DNA of 64,000 bases from Hymenobacter jeollabukensis (GCF_005771675.1 NZ_VAJM01000003.1:372001-436000); one strand, 5' to 3'. Counted from the first letter of the stretch, positions 41,909 to 52,712 are shown. The notes: a model not told the origin generated them from the sequence alone. Translations and numbers: made by a program.

Positions 41909-42826
41909 ATGAGTACTGATACCCTCGAAGCCCTGCCAGCGCACCTGGTTCCCGTCAGCGGCGCCCTGCCGCTGCTGGGCGCGCCGCGCGAGGCGGGCCA
42001 GTTCAACGTTTTTCGCGTGGCCGACCTGATGGCGGGCTACCACGACCGGCCGCCGATGACTTTTGGCCGGCGGCCGCACTACAAAATCAGCTTGATCCAC
42101 GGCCGCAGCCGCATCGAGTACGCCGACCAGGGGTTCGACATCGAGCGGCGCGCCCTGTTTCTGGCCACGCCCCGCGTGCCCTACCGCTGGCTGCCCCACG
42201 ACCTGGAGCAAACCGGCTACTTCTGCATCTTCACCGACGAGTTTCTGCTGCCCACCCGGGGCGAGATGGTGCTGGAAAAGCTGCCCATGTTTCAGCCCGG
42301 CGCATACCCGGTGTTGGAAGTGTCGGCCGCCGACTACGTGGCCATCGAAGCCATTTTTGAGAAGATGGCGCAAGAAATCGGCTCCGGCTACGCCTATAAG
42401 TACCACCTGCTGCGCGCCTACCTGCTGGAGCTAATTCACCGCGCCCAAAAGCTGCTGCCCGCCCCGACGCTGGGCACCGCCCACACCGCTGCGGCCCGGC
42501 TCACGGCCCAGTTTGCCGAACTGCTCGAGCGGCAGTTTCCGCTCGACAGCCCGCAGCAGCCGCTGCGCCTGCGCACGGCCCGGGACTACGCCGACGCGCT
42601 GGCCGTGCACGTAAACCACCTCAACCGGGTGCTGAAAGACGCCACCGGCCACACCACCACGGCCCTGATCGGCAGCCGGGTGACGCAGGAGGCCAAGATG
42701 CTGCTGCGCCAGACCGACTGGACCATCTCGGAAATTGCCGACTGCCTGGGCTTCACCGACGTGGCTCATTTCTGCAACTTCTTCAAGCGGCAGACCGGCC
42801 AGGCACCCGGCACTTTTCGGGAATAG
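41909..42826 (+). CDS. AraC-family transcriptional regulator
   Basis: A 305-residue protein with an N-terminal cupin-like effector domain (HYKISLIHGRSRIEYADQGF, RALFLATPRVPYRW) and a C-terminal pair of helix-turn-helices (LAVHVNHLNRVLKDATGHTT; DWTISEIADCLGFTDVAHFCNFFKRQTGQAPGTF). The second contains the AraC/XylS signature. It sits upstream of a reductase/epimerase and an aldo/keto reductase on the same strand; AraC regulators of this form often control adjacent oxidoreductase genes, so these are likely targets. Confidence 0.92.
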   Translation: MSTDTLEALPAHLVPVSGALPLLGAPREAGQFNVFRVADLMAGYHDRPPMTFGRRPHYKISLIHGRSRIEYADQGFDIERRALFLATPRVPYRWLPHDLEQTGYFCIFTDEFLLPTRGEMVLEKLPMFQPGAYPVLEVSAADYVAIEAIFEKMAQEIGSGYAYKYHLLRAYLLELIHRAQKLLPAPTLGTAHTAAARLTAQFAELLERQFPLDSPQQPLRLRTARDYADALAVHVNHLNRVLKDATGHTTTALIGSRVTQEAKMLLRQTDWTISEIADCLGFTDVAHFCNFFKRQTGQAPGTFRE

Positions 42827-42936
42827 CCGGGTTGTTTGAATGGTACAGTAGATGGTTTGACCCGCGCAACCTCGCCGCGGCCGGTGCCCCGCACCTTTGT
42901 GGCGTTCATCACCAACGCTTTTCAAAGAACTACCAC

Positions 42937-43821
42937 ATGCGTGTTTTCGTCACTGGCGCGACGGGCTTTGTCGGCTCGGCCGTCGTGCAGGAATTACTCG
43001 GCGCGGGCCACCAGGTGCTCGGCCTCGCCCGCTCCGAAGCCAATGCCCGGGCGCTGACCGCCGCCGGCGCCGCCGTACACCCCGGTTCCCTCGACGACCT
43101 GGACAGCCTGCGGCGCGGGGCGGCGGCGGCCGAGGGCGTCATCCACACCGCGTTCAACCACGACTTCGCGGCCTACGCCGCCGCCGCCGAAACGGACCGC
43201 CGCGCCATCGAAGCCCTCGGCGACGCGCTGGCCGGCTCCGACCGCCCGCTGGTGGTAACCTCGGGTCTGGCCGGCCTGAGCACCGACGGCCGGCCCGGCA
43301 CCGAAGACGACATTCCGACACCCGGGTTTCGCCTGTCGGAAGAAGCCGGAATGGCCCAGGTGGCGCGGGGCGTGCGCGCCTCGGTGATTCGGCTGGCGGC
43401 TTCGGTGCACGACCACGGGGACCACGGCTTCGTGCCCACGCTCATCGACATTGCCCGGGCCAAGGGCGTGGCCGCCTACGTGGGCGAGGGCCTGAACCGC
43501 TGGCCGGCCGTGCACCGCCTCGACGCGGCCCGCCTCTACCGCTTGGTGCTGGAACAGGGTCGGGCCGGCGGGCGCTACCACGGCGTGGCCGACGAGGGCG
43601 TGCCCCTGCGTGAGCTGGCCGCCATTATCGGTCGGCACCTGCAGCTGCCGGTGGTATCGAAGTCGGTGGAGGAAGCGCCCGAACATTTTGGCTGGATGGC
43701 GCGCTTCGTGGGCCTCGACCTGCCCGCCACTAGCCGGCGCACCCAGCAGGAACTGGGCTGGCAGCCCACCGGGCCGAGCCTGCTGGCCGAGCTGGAGCAG
43801 GGGCATTACTTCGAAGGCTGA
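42937..43821 (+). CDS. NAD(P)-dependent epimerase/dehydratase-like (extended SDR) protein
   Basis: ATG 42937 (MRVFVTGATGFVGSAVV) is the natural start because the Rossmann motif TGATGFVG begins six residues in. 294 residues. Other features: GLARSEANARALTAAGA (cofactor specificity strand), VIHTAFNHDF, LVVTSGLAG and AVHRLDAARLYRLVLE. It lacks the usual YxxxK (here EEAGMAQVARG occupies that region), as in atypical SDRs that bind NADPH and reduce small carbonyl compounds. It follows the AraC gene by 110 bp. The substrate is unknown. Confidence 0.87.
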   Translation: MRVFVTGATGFVGSAVVQELLGAGHQVLGLARSEANARALTAAGAAVHPGSLDDLDSLRRGAAAAEGVIHTAFNHDFAAYAAAAETDRRAIEALGDALAGSDRPLVVTSGLAGLSTDGRPGTEDDIPTPGFRLSEEAGMAQVARGVRASVIRLAASVHDHGDHGFVPTLIDIARAKGVAAYVGEGLNRWPAVHRLDAARLYRLVLEQGRAGGRYHGVADEGVPLRELAAIIGRHLQLPVVSKSVEEAPEHFGWMARFVGLDLPATSRRTQQELGWQPTGPSLLAELEQGHYFEG

Positions 43822-43861
43822 GCCCGGTCAACGATACCGGCGCCAGCGTAGGTAAGCCCTG

Positions 43862-43908
43862 ACGTGGCGCGGTCGACCCGAGTGGTTGGCCGCGCCACGT
43901 GTTGGTTT
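43862..43908 (+). terminator. Terminator candidate after the SDR gene
   Basis: ACGTGGCGCGG (43862-43872) and CCGCGCCACGT (43890-43900) form an 11-bp perfect stem with a 17-nt loop, followed by GTTGGTTT. Confidence 0.55.
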
Positions 43909-43943
43909 CGGGGGTGAGCCCGCCAGCGGTAGTAGCTGATTCG

Positions 43944-43961
43944 CAAACGCTGAAGCGTTTG
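43944..43961. promoter_or_regulatory. Palindromic operator candidate
   Basis: CAAACGC-tgaa-GCGTTTG, a perfect 7-bp inverted repeat with a 4-bp spacer, about 185 bp upstream of the aldo/keto reductase. It could be an operator or a small hairpin. Confidence 0.4.
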
Positions 43962-44134
43962 AAATGTGTAATCATTGGTTTGATTTCTGATTTTCAGCTG
44001 GGTTGGCTTGCCGGATCTTTGCCCTGCAAATCAGCCCGCTGTCAGCGGCTTGCCGGCACTGCTGGTCGAATGCGGCTGGTGGGGGCGCGGCCGAATCTGG
44101 CGGCGGGACGTTTGAAATGCACTACCGCTTCTAA

Positions 44135-45142
<1,008 letters not shown>

Positions 45143-45173
45143 GCTGGCCCGGACTGCCAAGACGGTAAGGCAA

Positions 45174-45198
45174 AGCCGGCCGGGGCGGCCCCGGCCGG
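45174..45198. terminator. GC-rich hairpin after the aldo/keto reductase
   Basis: GCCGGCCGGGG and CCCCGGCCGGC pair over 11 bp with a 3-nt loop. No T tract follows, so it is a weak terminator candidate. Confidence 0.35.
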
Positions 45199-45407
45199 CG
45201 CCCGATGCGGTTTACTCCGACCGATGGAGTAGATTACCAACCCACGAAGGCAGGCCCGGCGCGGTGATTTTGCGGCGGAGCCTGGCCGCGGAATCCGCCG
45301 CGTCATTGGGGCTCCGGGCCGTTCCGACGCGAAAACCGGGCCGGCGACCGGGCCGGACCGGCAGCGCCCGCGCGTGGGAAAGTCGTTTGCTTTTCCGCCG
45401 TCCCGTC

Positions 45408-47024
45408 ATGCAAAACCTGTTTCTGGAGTTCGTTTACCTGGTTCTGATCATCCTGGCCCTGGTGATGCTGGCCAGCAAGCTGCGCCTGGCCTACCCCATC
45501 GTGCTGGTGCTGGGCGGGCTGGCGCTGAGCTTTCTGGGGCTGTTTGCCAACCTCACCATCGACCCGGAAATCGTGTTCCTGATTTTCCTGCCGCCGCTGC
45601 TCTACGAAGCGGCCTGGCAGGTGTCGTGGAAGGAGTTCTGGAAGTGGCGGCGGGTCATTACCAGCTTCGCGTTTCCGGTCGTCATTCTCACCTCCTGCAT
45701 GGTGGCGGTGGTGTCGCAGGCGCTGATTCCGGGCTTCACCCTGGCGCTGGGCTTCCTGCTGGGCGGCATCGTGTCGCCGCCCGATGCCGTGTCGGCCACC
45801 ACCATCATGCGGCAGGTGAAGGTGCCCCGGGCGCTGGTCAGCATCATCGAGGGCGAGAGTCTGCTCAACGACGCTTCCTCGCTGATTGTGTTCCGCTTCG
45901 CCCTGGCGGCGGTGCTTACCGGGCAGTTTCACTTCGGCGAGGCGGCGGGCAGCTTCGTGCTGGTCATCGTACTGGGCACGCTCATCGGCGTCGCGCTGGG
46001 TTTCGCCTTCTACGCCGTGCACCGCTGGCTGCCCACCACGCCCAGCATCGACATCGTGCTGACCCTGCTGGCGCCCTACTGCATGTACTACGCGGCCGAG
46101 CACTTCCACTATTCCGGCGTGCTGGCGGTGGTCAGCGGCGGGCTGCTGATGTCGAGCCGGCGCCACACCATGCTCTCGTACCGCAGCCGCATCGAGGGCG
46201 TGAACGTGTGGTCGGTGCTCGGCTTCGTGCTCAACGGGCTGGTGTTTCTGCTCATCGGGTTGGCGCTGCCCGCCATTACCCGGCAGCTCGACGGCGGCCT
46301 GGGCCAGGCCATCGTCTACGGCCTGCTTATCTCGCTGGCCCTCATCGTGGGGCGGATGCTCTGCTCGTTCGGGGCGGTGGCGTTTACGCGGTTTGCCAGC
46401 CGCTTCATCACCGTGGCCGACGCCCACCCGAGCTGGAAGTTTCCCGTCATTTCGGGCTGGGCAGGCATGCGCGGGGTGGTGTCGTTGGCCGCCGCGCTGT
46501 CGATTCCGCTGCTCACGCCCGCGGGCCAGCCGTTTCCCTACCGCAACCTCATCCTGTTCATCACCTTCGTGGTCATCCTGGTCACGCTGGTGCTGCAGGG
46601 CCTCACGCTGCCCTGGCTGATTCGCTGGGTTCAGCTGGAGGACAAGTACGCCGTCATCCCGGCGGCGCGGCAGGAGCTGCTGATTCAGAAAAAGCTGGCC
46701 CTGGTGGCCCTGCGCTACGTGGACGAGCAGCCCGGCCTGCCCGACGCCCCCGCAGACTACCTGCAGAACCTGCGGGCCCGGCTGCAGCTCGATACCCAGG
46801 TGCTGGAGCAGGCCCTGCTTGACGGCCGCCCCGCCGAAGGCAACACCATGCAGCGCTTTCACCACCTCTACCTGGCGCTGCTGGACCAGCAGCGCGCCCT
46901 GCTGCACGAGATGAACCACCGCATGGAGTTCGACGAGGAAGTAATCCGAAAATACCTCGCCATCCTCGATCTGGAAGAGTACAAGCTGCGCGAAAAGCAG
47001 CTGCAGGAGGCCGCGCCGGCGTAG
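45408..47024 (+). CDS. Na+/H+ antiporter of the CPA1 (NhaP/YjcE) family
   Basis: ATG 45408 (MQNLFLEFVYLVLII) gives 538 residues; the frame extends upstream but that part is Arg-rich and membrane-incompatible. About 12 membrane segments span residues 5-410. Key motifs are LGGIVSPPDAVSATTIM (ion-binding Asp region), IIEGESLLNDASSLIVF with the ND pair, and GWAGMRGVVSLAAALSIP. The last ~125 residues are a cytoplasmic helical tail (QLDTQVLEQALLDG ... EEYKLREKQLQEAAPA). It exchanges Na+ or K+ for protons for pH and ion balance. Confidence 0.93.
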   Translation: MQNLFLEFVYLVLIILALVMLASKLRLAYPIVLVLGGLALSFLGLFANLTIDPEIVFLIFLPPLLYEAAWQVSWKEFWKWRRVITSFAFPVVILTSCMVAVVSQALIPGFTLALGFLLGGIVSPPDAVSATTIMRQVKVPRALVSIIEGESLLNDASSLIVFRFALAAVLTGQFHFGEAAGSFVLVIVLGTLIGVALGFAFYAVHRWLPTTPSIDIVLTLLAPYCMYYAAEHFHYSGVLAVVSGGLLMSSRRHTMLSYRSRIEGVNVWSVLGFVLNGLVFLLIGLALPAITRQLDGGLGQAIVYGLLISLALIVGRMLCSFGAVAFTRFASRFITVADAHPSWKFPVISGWAGMRGVVSLAAALSIPLLTPAGQPFPYRNLILFITFVVILVTLVLQGLTLPWLIRWVQLEDKYAVIPAARQELLIQKKLALVALRYVDEQPGLPDAPADYLQNLRARLQLDTQVLEQALLDGRPAEGNTMQRFHHLYLALLDQQRALLHEMNHRMEFDEEVIRKYLAILDLEEYKLREKQLQEAAPA

Positions 47025-47074
47025 CCCGTGCCCCGCCGCCGTGGCTGCATCTGTTAACGGCCGCCAACAACAGC

Positions 47075-47113
47075 AGCGGCGCGCAGGAGCCGAATTAGCT
47101 CCCGCGCGCCGCT
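47075..47113. terminator. Bidirectional terminator between antiporter and T9SS gene
   Basis: AGCGGCGCGC-a-GGAGC and GCTCC-c-GCGCGCCGCT form a long stem with a 7-nt loop. Convergent genes flank it. Confidence 0.6.
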
Positions 47114-47161
47114 GCCGCTATTGCCGCTTGATCAGCCCTGCCTCAAGCCGGCGCAGATTTT

Positions 47162-48790
47162 TTACTGCACCACCAGACGGGCGCCGTATTGCTGGCCGCG
47201 GGCATCGGTGGCGCGCAGGGTGTATAGTCCCGGGGCCAGGTCCCGCACCGATACCGGGCCGGTTGTGACGAGCTGCGTGCGCACCACGCGGCCGCGCGCG
47301 TCGATGAGCTGCACCGTGGTGCCGGCGGCCAGGGGCAGCTGCACGTCCTCGGTGGCGGGGTTGGGGTAGAGCGGCAGCGGCTGCACGCTGGCGCCGGTCT
47401 TGGTGGCCAGGGCGGCCCCGTTGAGGCGGGCCGTGAAGAACTCGGCGACGCTGGGCGTCACGGCCAGCGGCCCGAAGCTGACGGTGCCCGCGCTCATGGA
47501 CCCGAACACTTGCAAATCCCCGGCGCTGCTCTGGCTGATGCTGTAACCGGCCGAGGTGCCGCCGCCGCCGGATTGCTGGGCCCAGCGCACCTGGCCCTGG
47601 GGCGAGTAGGCCACCACCGAGGCGCAGGTATGCGAAGGGTCGCCGGTGAGCGTGGCGGTGCCAAACTGCGCTGTGTCGTAGAACGAGCCCGTAGGGTAGG
47701 CGTTGCCGGCCGCATCCACGGTGAGGCCGATGAAGTAGTCGACGCTGGGGCCGCCGCCGCTCTGGGCCCACAGCGGGCTGCCGTCGGGCGCGACTTTGGC
47801 CAGGTAGGCATCGGTGAGGCCCGCGCCGGTCAGCGTGGTGCTGCCCACGGCGAAGGGCGTGGTAAACGAGCCGGCCAGGTAGGCGTTGCCAGCTGCGTCG
47901 CAGCATAGGCCGGCCACCACTTCGCGGCCGGTGCCGCCGAACTGCCGCACCCACTCGGGCTGTCCCTGGGCGCTGATGCGGGTTAGCATCGCGTCCTGCA
48001 GCCCGCGCGGCGCCAGTGTGGTGCTGCCGACGGTCGGGGCCACGTCGAAGTCCGCCGCCAGGTACAGCGCGCCGCCGGGGGCCAGGGCCAGGTGCACGTC
48101 GCGGTACGCCACGTTGCCCGCGTTCAGGTAGCCGAAGACGGGCAGCGCCCAATCCAGGGAGCCGGCTTCGGAAAACCGACCCAGGAAGTAGTGCAGCACC
48201 GAGCCGGCGGGGGCGCTGACGGTGGTGCCACCCAGGCCGACCGTGCCGGTGAAGTTGCCGACCACGAACACGTGGCCGTTGCCGTCGTGGCGTACGCGTT
48301 TCACGTCGGGGCTGCTGATGAGCTGGGCCCACGTAGCCGTGCCCTGCGCATTGTAGCGCATCAGAAAGCCCTGCCGGTTCGTGGCCGTCACCGTCGCGCC
48401 GCCGAAGTCCAGCGCGCCGCCCACGATGCCGGTTACGTACACGTTGCCGGCCGCATCCACGGTCAGATCCACGGCTTCGTCGTAGCCGGTGGAGCCCAGC
48501 TGGCGCAGCCACAGCAGCGCGCCCGTGGGCGAGTACTTAGCCACGAAGGAATCGGTGTCGCCGCGACTGGTGAGCGTGGTGCCGCCGATGGTGGTCGAAG
48601 GGAAGAAGGTGCCCCAGTGGTAGGTGTTGCCGGCCGCGTCGAGCACGGCGTGGCGGGCGGCGCGGCCCACACTCTGGGCAGTGCTCCAGGCGGGGGCAGT
48701 TTGGGTCTGGGCCCGGGCTGGGAGGGCGCTGCTCAGGCCGAGCAGGGCCACGGGTAGGTGCCGCAGCAGGTGGCGTACAACTGTTGACAT
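47162..48790 (-). CDS. Secreted SBBP/beta-propeller-like repeat protein with T9SS sorting domain
   Basis: ATG 48790 (MSTVVRHLLRHLPVALLGL) gives 542 residues with a signal peptide ending PARAQ. The body has at least six repeats of the form VDAAGNVYVTG-x-F-x-G-T-x-x-GG-TT-L-x-x-x-G-x-x-D-x-F-V-A-K-Y, the pattern of SBBP beta-propeller repeats. The last ~75 residues (LPLYPNPATEDVQLPL ... GLYTLRATDARGQQYGARLVVQ) are a type A T9SS sorting domain. Likely cell-surface or released; no catalytic motif is evident. Confidence 0.85.
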   Translation of the reverse strand: MSTVVRHLLRHLPVALLGLSSALPARAQTQTAPAWSTAQSVGRAARHAVLDAAGNTYHWGTFFPSTTIGGTTLTSRGDTDSFVAKYSPTGALLWLRQLGSTGYDEAVDLTVDAAGNVYVTGIVGGALDFGGATVTATNRQGFLMRYNAQGTATWAQLISSPDVKRVRHDGNGHVFVVGNFTGTVGLGGTTVSAPAGSVLHYFLGRFSEAGSLDWALPVFGYLNAGNVAYRDVHLALAPGGALYLAADFDVAPTVGSTTLAPRGLQDAMLTRISAQGQPEWVRQFGGTGREVVAGLCCDAAGNAYLAGSFTTPFAVGSTTLTGAGLTDAYLAKVAPDGSPLWAQSGGGPSVDYFIGLTVDAAGNAYPTGSFYDTAQFGTATLTGDPSHTCASVVAYSPQGQVRWAQQSGGGGTSAGYSISQSSAGDLQVFGSMSAGTVSFGPLAVTPSVAEFFTARLNGAALATKTGASVQPLPLYPNPATEDVQLPLAAGTTVQLIDARGRVVRTQLVTTGPVSVRDLAPGLYTLRATDARGQQYGARLVVQ

Positions 48791-48836
48791 CAAGAGCGAT
48801 AATAGAGGTTGAATGAGCAGGACAAAGAAACGCAAA

Positions 48837-48864
48837 AGCCCCCGTTGCGCCGGCAACGGGGGCT
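48837..48864 (-). terminator. Terminator of the choice-of-anchor gene
   Basis: AGCCCCCGTTG and CAACGGGGGCT form an 11-bp stem; on the minus strand it is followed by TTTTGCGTTTCTTT. It lies 45 bp past the stop of the gene at 48911. Confidence 0.75.
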
Positions 48865-48910
48865 GGTAGCTGGCCCGGAGTCGAAGCCGGTTTCGCCAGG
48901 TTCTGCGCCG

Positions 48911-51145
48911 CTACTTCACGATGAAGCGCTGCGGCGCGGCGGTCCGGCCATCGGCCACGAGGCTAAGCACGTAAACGCCCGGCGCCAACCCGGCGGTGGG
49001 CACCTGCACCGCGTCGCCGCGGAAGCTCTGCGTGCCCACGGCCTGCCCCAGCATGTTGCGCACGGTGTAGGTGGCCGAGGCCGCGCTTTGGGGCAGCTGC
49101 ACCCGCAGCGCCTGGCCACCGGGCGTGGGGTTGGGGTAGAGCACCAGCGGCGCGGCCGGCTGGGCATGGTGGGCGGCCAGCACGGTGCCGCGCAGCTGCA
49201 CGCCGTACACCGCCACCGTGCTGCTGACCTCGTTGGCCAGAATCAGCAGGGGCTGGCCGGTGGGGCTGTTCGGGGCCGATACGAACACGATGCCCTCGGG
49301 GCCCTGGTCGCCGGTGCCGCTGGTTACGGAGCGGTTGTTCACGTACTGCACCAGGCGCGGCTGGGCGGGATTGTTCACGTCGAACACGGCCACGCCGCCC
49401 ATGCGCTCCATCGACACGAAGGCGTACACGGTGTCGCGCAGCACGGCGGTGGTCACGCCCTCGGGCTCGGGGCCCTTGTCGTCCGAGCGGTTTTTGCGGG
49501 CGGGCGCGCCGGTGGTGTTGCTGGCGTTGAAGATGGCGCCGTAGGTCGGGTCGGTGCTGGTGAGGCGCTCCAGCAGGTCGCCGCTGTCGTGCACCACAGC
49601 GCCGGTCTGGGCGTTCAGAATGCTGAAGGAGCGTCCGCCGAAGCTGTAGATTTCGTCGAAGTCCCCGTCGCCGTTGGTGTCGCCGAGCTTGTTGGTCACG
49701 TTCAGGCGGCCCAGGGCATTGTTGTCCTTGAGCAAGGACGCGTTCGGGAAGGCCGTCGGGTCGAGCGGGTAGGCCGCATTGCCCAGGCGCACGGCCTCGG
49801 TGAGGGCGGTGTACTCGCGGGCGTCGCCCTCGTTGGCCGTAATCAGGTAGGTCATGCCCTGCACCTGGAAGCTGGCCAGCGCGTCGGGCAGGCGCAGGCC
49901 GCGAATGGGCCAGTTGGCCAGCAGCACGTCGGCGGCCTGATCGGAGGCGTCGAGGGCGAAGCCGGGCTGGCTGTGGTCCTGAAAGCCCACGCTGCGCAGG
50001 CTGGTAAACTGCTTGGTGGCCAGGTTCAGCGTGGCCACGGCGTTGTTTTCCTGCAGGGTGATGTAGGCCGTCTGCGAGCCGGCATCGAAGGCCACGTACT
50101 CCGGCTCGATGTCCTGGGCCACCGTGGCGGGCGCGGCCGGGATGCCGCCGTAGAGGCGGATGCCGGCCGCGCGCAGGGTGGCGGCCTGCCCGTTGTAGCC
50201 CGCGAAGCCCACCGTCGTCACGCTGGCCTGCGTCACGCCGGCGAGGCCGCCCGCGTAGTCAATCACCGACACCGAGCCTTCGGGGTCGTTCGAGTAATCG
50301 GCGTTCGGCTCGCCCTCGTTGGCCGTCACGAGGTAGCGGCCGTCGGGCGAAAAGCTGATCATGTCGGGCATGGCACCCACCGTCACTTGCTTCTGGAACG
50401 CGCCGTCCTGGTTGAAGAACACCACCGCGCCCGGGCTCTGCGGGGCCGCGTTTTCGACGGCGCAGGCCACCACCCCATTGCGCACCGCCACCGAGTTGAT
50501 GCCGCCGTACGGGGCCATGCTGATGGAGGCAACGGCGGTAATGGCGCCGGGGTTGGCCAAGCTCAGAATGTCGAGCTTGCCGCCCACGGAGTTGGCCACG
50601 TACAGGCGCTGCGTGCCGGGGTCGTGGGCCACGATTTCGGCCGAATTGGTGCCCGCGGCGCCGTTCTGGTAGCTGCCCAGGTGCTGCAGGCGCAGATTGC
50701 GGGCCTGCGCCGGGGCCCCGGTGTCGTTGTCCTTGATGAACACCAGCGCGTCGGTGGCGCCGGCCACCAGCGTGGCGCCGCTGGGGTTTTGCAGGCGCAG
50801 GGCGAAGTACTCGGCCGGCTCGGCCAGGGCGTCGTCGGTGAGCGGGATGTTGATGGTCTGGCTGCTGGTGCTGCCGGCCGGGAAGGTCAGCGTCGTCGGA
50901 GTGGCGTAAGTGAAATCGGTGCCGGCGGTGGCGGTGCCCAGGCCGGGTACCAGCACGGCCTGCACCGTGGCGGCGGCGGTGCCCGGGTTCTGAATGCTCA
51001 CCGTGACCGAAGCCGTGCCCGCGTTTTCATTGACCGCGACGGTGCTGGCGGCCATGCGCAGCGTTTGGGCCGTAGCCGGTGCGGCCAGGGCCAGGGCCGA
51101 AATCAGGGCCGCCGCCGGCCCGAAGGAGTAAAGGTTTGGACGCAT
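48911..51145 (-). CDS. Secreted Calx-beta/choice-of-anchor I-type protein with T9SS sorting domain
   Basis: ATG 51145 (MRPNLYSFGPAAALISALAL) gives 744 residues with a signal peptide ending PATAQ. An N-terminal Calx-beta domain (STVAVNENAGTASVTVSIQN ... EPAEYFALRLQNPSG) is followed by a ~500-residue beta-propeller-like domain carrying VTANEGEPNADYSNDPEGSVSVIDY, TANEGDAREY and DDKGPEPEGVT, hallmarks of the choice-of-anchor I family. The terminal ~80 residues (LVLYPNPTPGGQALRVQLPQ ... FIVK) are a T9SS sorting domain. The family resembles phytase or alkaline-phosphatase-like propellers but its role here is unknown. Confidence 0.87.
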   Translation of the reverse strand: MRPNLYSFGPAAALISALALAAPATAQTLRMAASTVAVNENAGTASVTVSIQNPGTAAATVQAVLVPGLGTATAGTDFTYATPTTLTFPAGSTSSQTINIPLTDDALAEPAEYFALRLQNPSGATLVAGATDALVFIKDNDTGAPAQARNLRLQHLGSYQNGAAGTNSAEIVAHDPGTQRLYVANSVGGKLDILSLANPGAITAVASISMAPYGGINSVAVRNGVVACAVENAAPQSPGAVVFFNQDGAFQKQVTVGAMPDMISFSPDGRYLVTANEGEPNADYSNDPEGSVSVIDYAGGLAGVTQASVTTVGFAGYNGQAATLRAAGIRLYGGIPAAPATVAQDIEPEYVAFDAGSQTAYITLQENNAVATLNLATKQFTSLRSVGFQDHSQPGFALDASDQAADVLLANWPIRGLRLPDALASFQVQGMTYLITANEGDAREYTALTEAVRLGNAAYPLDPTAFPNASLLKDNNALGRLNVTNKLGDTNGDGDFDEIYSFGGRSFSILNAQTGAVVHDSGDLLERLTSTDPTYGAIFNASNTTGAPARKNRSDDKGPEPEGVTTAVLRDTVYAFVSMERMGGVAVFDVNNPAQPRLVQYVNNRSVTSGTGDQGPEGIVFVSAPNSPTGQPLLILANEVSSTVAVYGVQLRGTVLAAHHAQPAAPLVLYPNPTPGGQALRVQLPQSAASATYTVRNMLGQAVGTQSFRGDAVQVPTAGLAPGVYVLSLVADGRTAAPQRFIVK

Positions 51146-51199
51146 CAAGGAGCGGTTTGAATGATGCGCCAAAGCTATTTGGGGCTTGTTGCGGGGGCG

Positions 51200-52657
51200 T
51201 TACGGCCGGGTTATCGTATCGTGAAGCCGCTGGCCGCTTGCCGAAGGCGCCGCCGCGCCGGCCAGCAGGTCGCGGTACCACCAGCCCGAGTCCTTCACCG
51301 TGCGCCGCTGGGTGGCGTAGTCGACGTGCACCAGCCCGAAGCGCGGCCGGTAGCCCTCGGCCCACTCGAAGTTGTCGGTAAACGACCAGGCGAAGTAACC
51401 GTCCACCGGCACGCCCTCGCGCCGGGCCCGCAGCACCTGCCCGATGGCGGCCTGCAGGTAGGCCTGCCGGGCGGGGTCGGGCAGGCGGCCATTCAGCGGC
51501 GCTTCGTCGGGAAAGGCCGCGCCGTTTTCGGTCACGATAAGCCGGGGCGCCTGCGGATACGCGCTGAATTGCCACAGCATGTGGTAGAGGCTTTCGGGGT
51601 ACACTTCCCAGCCCATGGTGGTGTGCGGCACCCGGCGTTTGGCCGCGCCCACCAGCGTGGCCCAGAGCAGCGGCACGAAGGGGGAGTGGCGCACCACCTC
51701 GCGGGTGTAGTTCTGCACGCCCAGAAAGTCGAAGGCAAAAGGAAGGCGCTGCTCGTCGCCGGGCCGGATGTAGCGCTCCAGCCAGCCCAGCCAGGGCAGC
51801 GCGTCGACGGGGTAGCCCAGGCCCAGCGCGGGCTCCACGAACAGGCGGTTGAGCAGGGCGTCGGCGCGGCGAGTGGCGCGCTCGTCGCGGGGCAGGCCGG
51901 GACGGGCGGGCGTCACGTAGGAGCAGGAAAAGGTGGTGCCGATCTGCGCCGCGGCGGGCAGGGCGGCGCGCAGGGCCCGGCCGCCTTCGGCCTGGGCCAG
52001 GGCGGCGTGGTGGGTAGCGGCCAGAAAGGCGCCCAGCCCGCGCTTGCCGGGGGCGTGAATACCCAGCAAGTGGCCGGCGCCCACGAACACCATCGGCTCG
52101 TTGAGCACCATCCAGTGGCGCACCCGGTCGCCGAGGCGGCGGGCCATCAGCTCGGTGAAATCGGTGAACCAGCCCACCACGGCGCGGTTTTGCCAGCCGC
52201 CGCGCTGCTGCAGGGCCAGCGGCAAGTCCCAATGGTAAAGCGTCAGCCAGGGCTCGATGCCGCGCGCCAGGCAGCCGTCGACCAGCCGGTCGTAGTAGTC
52301 GAGGCCGGCCGGGTTCACCGGGCCGGTGCCCTGGGGCAGCACCCGCGACCAGGCCACCGAGAAGCGGTAATTCGGCACGTGCAGCGCGCGCAGCAGGTCC
52401 AGGTCCTGGGGCCAGCGGCGGTAGAAGTCGCAGGCCTCGTGGCCGTGCTCCCCGCGCTTGATCTTGCCCGGCCGCCGCACAAACTCGTCCCAGATGCTCG
52501 GGCCCTTGCCGTCGCAGTCGCCCGAGCCTTCAATCTGGTACGCCGCCGTGGAGACGCCCCAGTGGAAATCGGGCCCGAAATCGGCGCGGTGGTACGCGGC
52601 GGGCGACGTCGGCGGGAAGAAAGCGGGCGGCAGGGCCGGGGAGAGGGAATCGGGCAT
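51200..52657 (-). CDS. Beta-glucosidase, glycoside hydrolase family 1
   Basis: ATG 52657 (MPDSLSPALPPAFFPP) gives 485 residues; no signal peptide, so cytoplasmic. GH1 motifs: DFHWGVSTAAYQIEGS, NYRFSVAWSRVLPQGTG, LTLYHWDLPLALQ, acid/base E187 in MVLNEPMVF, nucleophile E377 in LIVTENGAAF, and GYFAWSFTDNFEWAEGY. Hydrolyses beta-glucosides or related disaccharides in the cytoplasm. The N-terminal ~20 residues are Pro-rich and of no family significance. Upstream lies a composite repeat (52713-52850), so it is not operonic with the next gene. Confidence 0.94.
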   Translation of the reverse strand: MPDSLSPALPPAFFPPTSPAAYHRADFGPDFHWGVSTAAYQIEGSGDCDGKGPSIWDEFVRRPGKIKRGEHGHEACDFYRRWPQDLDLLRALHVPNYRFSVAWSRVLPQGTGPVNPAGLDYYDRLVDGCLARGIEPWLTLYHWDLPLALQQRGGWQNRAVVGWFTDFTELMARRLGDRVRHWMVLNEPMVFVGAGHLLGIHAPGKRGLGAFLAATHHAALAQAEGGRALRAALPAAAQIGTTFSCSYVTPARPGLPRDERATRRADALLNRLFVEPALGLGYPVDALPWLGWLERYIRPGDEQRLPFAFDFLGVQNYTREVVRHSPFVPLLWATLVGAAKRRVPHTTMGWEVYPESLYHMLWQFSAYPQAPRLIVTENGAAFPDEAPLNGRLPDPARQAYLQAAIGQVLRARREGVPVDGYFAWSFTDNFEWAEGYRPRFGLVHVDYATQRRTVKDSGWWYRDLLAGAAAPSASGQRLHDTITRP

Positions 52658-52712
52658 GCCGAAGTGAACGAAGGAAAGCGGGCTGTAGGGCGAACCGCGG
52701 GTCGACGCAGTC